From contig OU342807.1 of the NCBI GenBank assembly GCA_910591455.2, positions 668,501 to 732,500 of the forward strand: a stretch of DNA of 64,000 bases, written 5' to 3'. Below, piece after piece: positions 62,272 through 64,000 of the stretch; position 1 is the first letter of the stretch, and each line of letters starts with the position of its first letter. Under the pieces are notes generated by a model. That model saw only the letters and a program-made list of their open reading frames with translations. It ran no database searches and had not been told where the DNA came from. This stretch comes from Pholis gunnellus. Lineage: Eukaryota; Chordata; Actinopteri; Perciformes; Pholidae. Position numbers and translations under genes: made by a program.

Positions 62272-63099
62272 CATTACAATCGTTACAATCGTTACAATCG
62301 TTACAGTCGTTACAGTCGTTACAATCGTTACAATCGTTACAATCGTTACAGTCGTTACAATCTTTACAGTCGTTACAGTCGTTACAATCATTACAGTCGT
62401 TACAGTCGTTACAGTTGTTACAATCATTACAGTCGTTACAGTCGTTACAATCGTTACAATCGTTACAGTCGTTACAGTCATTACAATCGTTACAATCGTT
62501 ACAGTCGTTACAATCGTTACAATCGTTACAATCTTTACAGTCGTTACAGTCGTTACAATCGTTACAGTCGTTACAGTCGTTACAGTTGTTACAATCATTA
62601 CAGTCGTTACAGTCGTTACAATCGTTACAATCGTTACAGTCGTTACAGTCATTACAATCGTTACAATTGTTACAATCGTTACAATCGTTACAGTCGTTAC
62701 AATCTTTACAATCGTTACAGTCATTACAATCGTTACAATCGTTACAATCGTTACAATCGTTACAGTCGTTACAATCTTTACAATCGTTACAATCTTTACA
62801 ATCGTTACAGCCGTTACAGTCGTTACAATCGTTACAATCGTTACAGTCGTTACAGTCATTACAATCGTTACAATCGTTACAATCGTTACAATCGTTACAA
62901 TCGTTACAGTCGTTACAGTCGTTACAATCTTTACAATCGCTACAGTCGTTACAATCGTTACAATCGTTACAATCGTTACAGTCGTTACAGTCGTTACAGT
63001 CGTTACAATCGTTACAGTCGTTACAGTCGTTACAATCGTTACAATCTTTACAATCGTTACAGTCGTTACAGTCATTACAATTATTACAATCACATTATA
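62272..63099. repeat. 9-bp satellite (CGTTACAAT/CGTTACAGT), about 92 copies
   Basis: Units differ at A/G in ACAATC/ACAGTC and in occasional CATTAC or CTTTAC variants. The 9-bp period leaves three frames open over more than 280 codons; these are not genes. Near 62350-62690 a 171-bp (19-unit) pattern of variants is repeated. Confidence 0.96.
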
Positions 63100-63186
63100 A
63101 GCAAAATAAGCAGATCAGCCAATAGCAAAATAAAAATACAATAGCCGTGTTTCAACCAGTAGAGGCAGTCACTCTGTATATTTAAG

Positions 63187-63560
63187 GCGGCAACCTCCGG
63201 TTCTAAGTGAAGTCAAAGCTTCACGTGTTAAAGCTGCATTCTCTCTAGTGTCCACCAGGGGGCGACTCCTCTGGTTGTATAGAAGTCTATGAGAAAATGA
63301 CTCTACTTCTCTCTTGATTTATTACCTCAGTAAACATTGTAAACATGAGTTTATGGTCTCAATCTCTAGTTTCAAGTCTTCTTCAATACAGCATGATGTT
63401 CATTTAGTAAATGATGGTCCATTTAGAGTCAAACAGACCATAAAGCAGGGGATGCTTTAGGGGCGGGGCTACACAGTGATTGACAGGTCTCTACCAGAGA
63501 CGTATACGGCGTCTCTACGTCACTCCTCCTCAGTCCAGATATGCTCACTTCCTGTTCCCT
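63187..63560 (+). repeat. Interspersed repeat R1, copy I (3' end missing)
   Basis: From GGCAACCTCCGGTTCTA through the hairpin and CCAGAGACGTATACGGCG to CTCACTTCCTGTTCCCTAC. The ATGGCG-containing end is absent. Confidence 0.9.
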
Positions 63561-64000
63561 ACAGCATTATGGTCTGTTTTTGACTCGTTATTAAAGATAA
63601 CTTCAGGATAGTGTCCTGCATGAAGGACGGACTCAAAATAAACTGACTCACTGATGTTTTGGATGGAGCTCTTTGTGATGTTTTACTCAGACAATACTTG
63701 TTTTGTGGATTTCTTCACAATAAGTAAAATATAGAATATGTTTTTGTTATTTAAATACCCAGAATATGGTCAAGAAATGTCCTCAGATAACCGCTGAGAC
63801 AAACAAACTTACATGTCACCAACTGTTGAATGTGAAAGAAACAGAAGCGCTCTGAACACACAGAGACAGTGAAGGCAACACGTGGGTCAGTGAAGGCAAC
63901 ACATTCAGACAGCTGAAAAGGAAGGTTTATGGGTAATAAAGAGGGGAGTCATTGTGGACCCTCTCTGAAGTCAGACCCCTTCATGCAGAACTCAATGAAG
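63561..64000. other. Intergenic, no gene recognised
   Basis: Unique DNA with a short GTGAAGGCAACACR direct repeat near 63870-63903. Confidence 0.45.

Noticed and set aside
62237..63125. Three overlapping frames of about 280 codons over the 9-bp satellite
   Set aside because: Same reason: a stop-free 9-bp unit read in different frames.

Overview
The window is teleost fish genomic DNA, most likely percomorph. Genes are sparse and intron-split with GT-AG borders. The intergenic DNA is full of CA/GT microsatellites, homopolymer C/G runs, about a dozen minisatellite arrays and degraded transposons. No bacterial, viral or organellar gene organisation is seen.

Two protein genes can be supported. 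(1) vasn (vasorin, also called slit-like 2), plus strand: a single-exon CDS at 12880-15000 encoding a 706-residue type I membrane protein (signal peptide, LRR domain, EGF, FN3, TM, short tail). A probable untranslated first exon lies near 1734-1997, so about 10.9 kb of the left side is likely a 5'-UTR intron. (2) dnaja3 (mitochondrial DnaJ/Hsp40, Tid1), minus strand: 11 coding exons between 56993 and 51984 that I could join by frame and splice site into one 490-residue protein (491 with an alternative acceptor). VASN and DNAJA3 are also neighbours on human 16p13.3, so the pair is a conserved linkage. The two proteins act in different places (cell surface and mitochondrial matrix), and nothing in the sequence ties their functions together.

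Layout: 1-1700, LINE relic, 36-bp minisatellite, long CA tract. 1.7-15.7 kb, vasn with its repeat-rich leader intron (27-bp and 31/32-bp minisatellites). 16-51 kb, a long stretch without a recognisable cellular gene. It holds at least six of the ten copies of one unclassified interspersed repeat (called R1 here), a complete non-autonomous hAT element with a perfect 8-bp target duplication (44418-45910), two hAT relics, a broken hAT transposase piece, and large arrays at 25.3, 25.9, 27.7, 34.6 and 41.1 kb. 51-57 kb, dnaja3. 57-64 kb, more R1 copies and a 9-bp satellite (62272-63099).

The most unusual object is a 44-bp minisatellite in dnaja3 intron 8 (53326-54010). Each unit is 22 bp of the 3' end of exon 8 joined to 22 bp of the 5' end of the intron, so the 5' splice site is copied in tandem 15 times intact and once degraded. 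Use of any copy beyond the first would bring in a stop codon.
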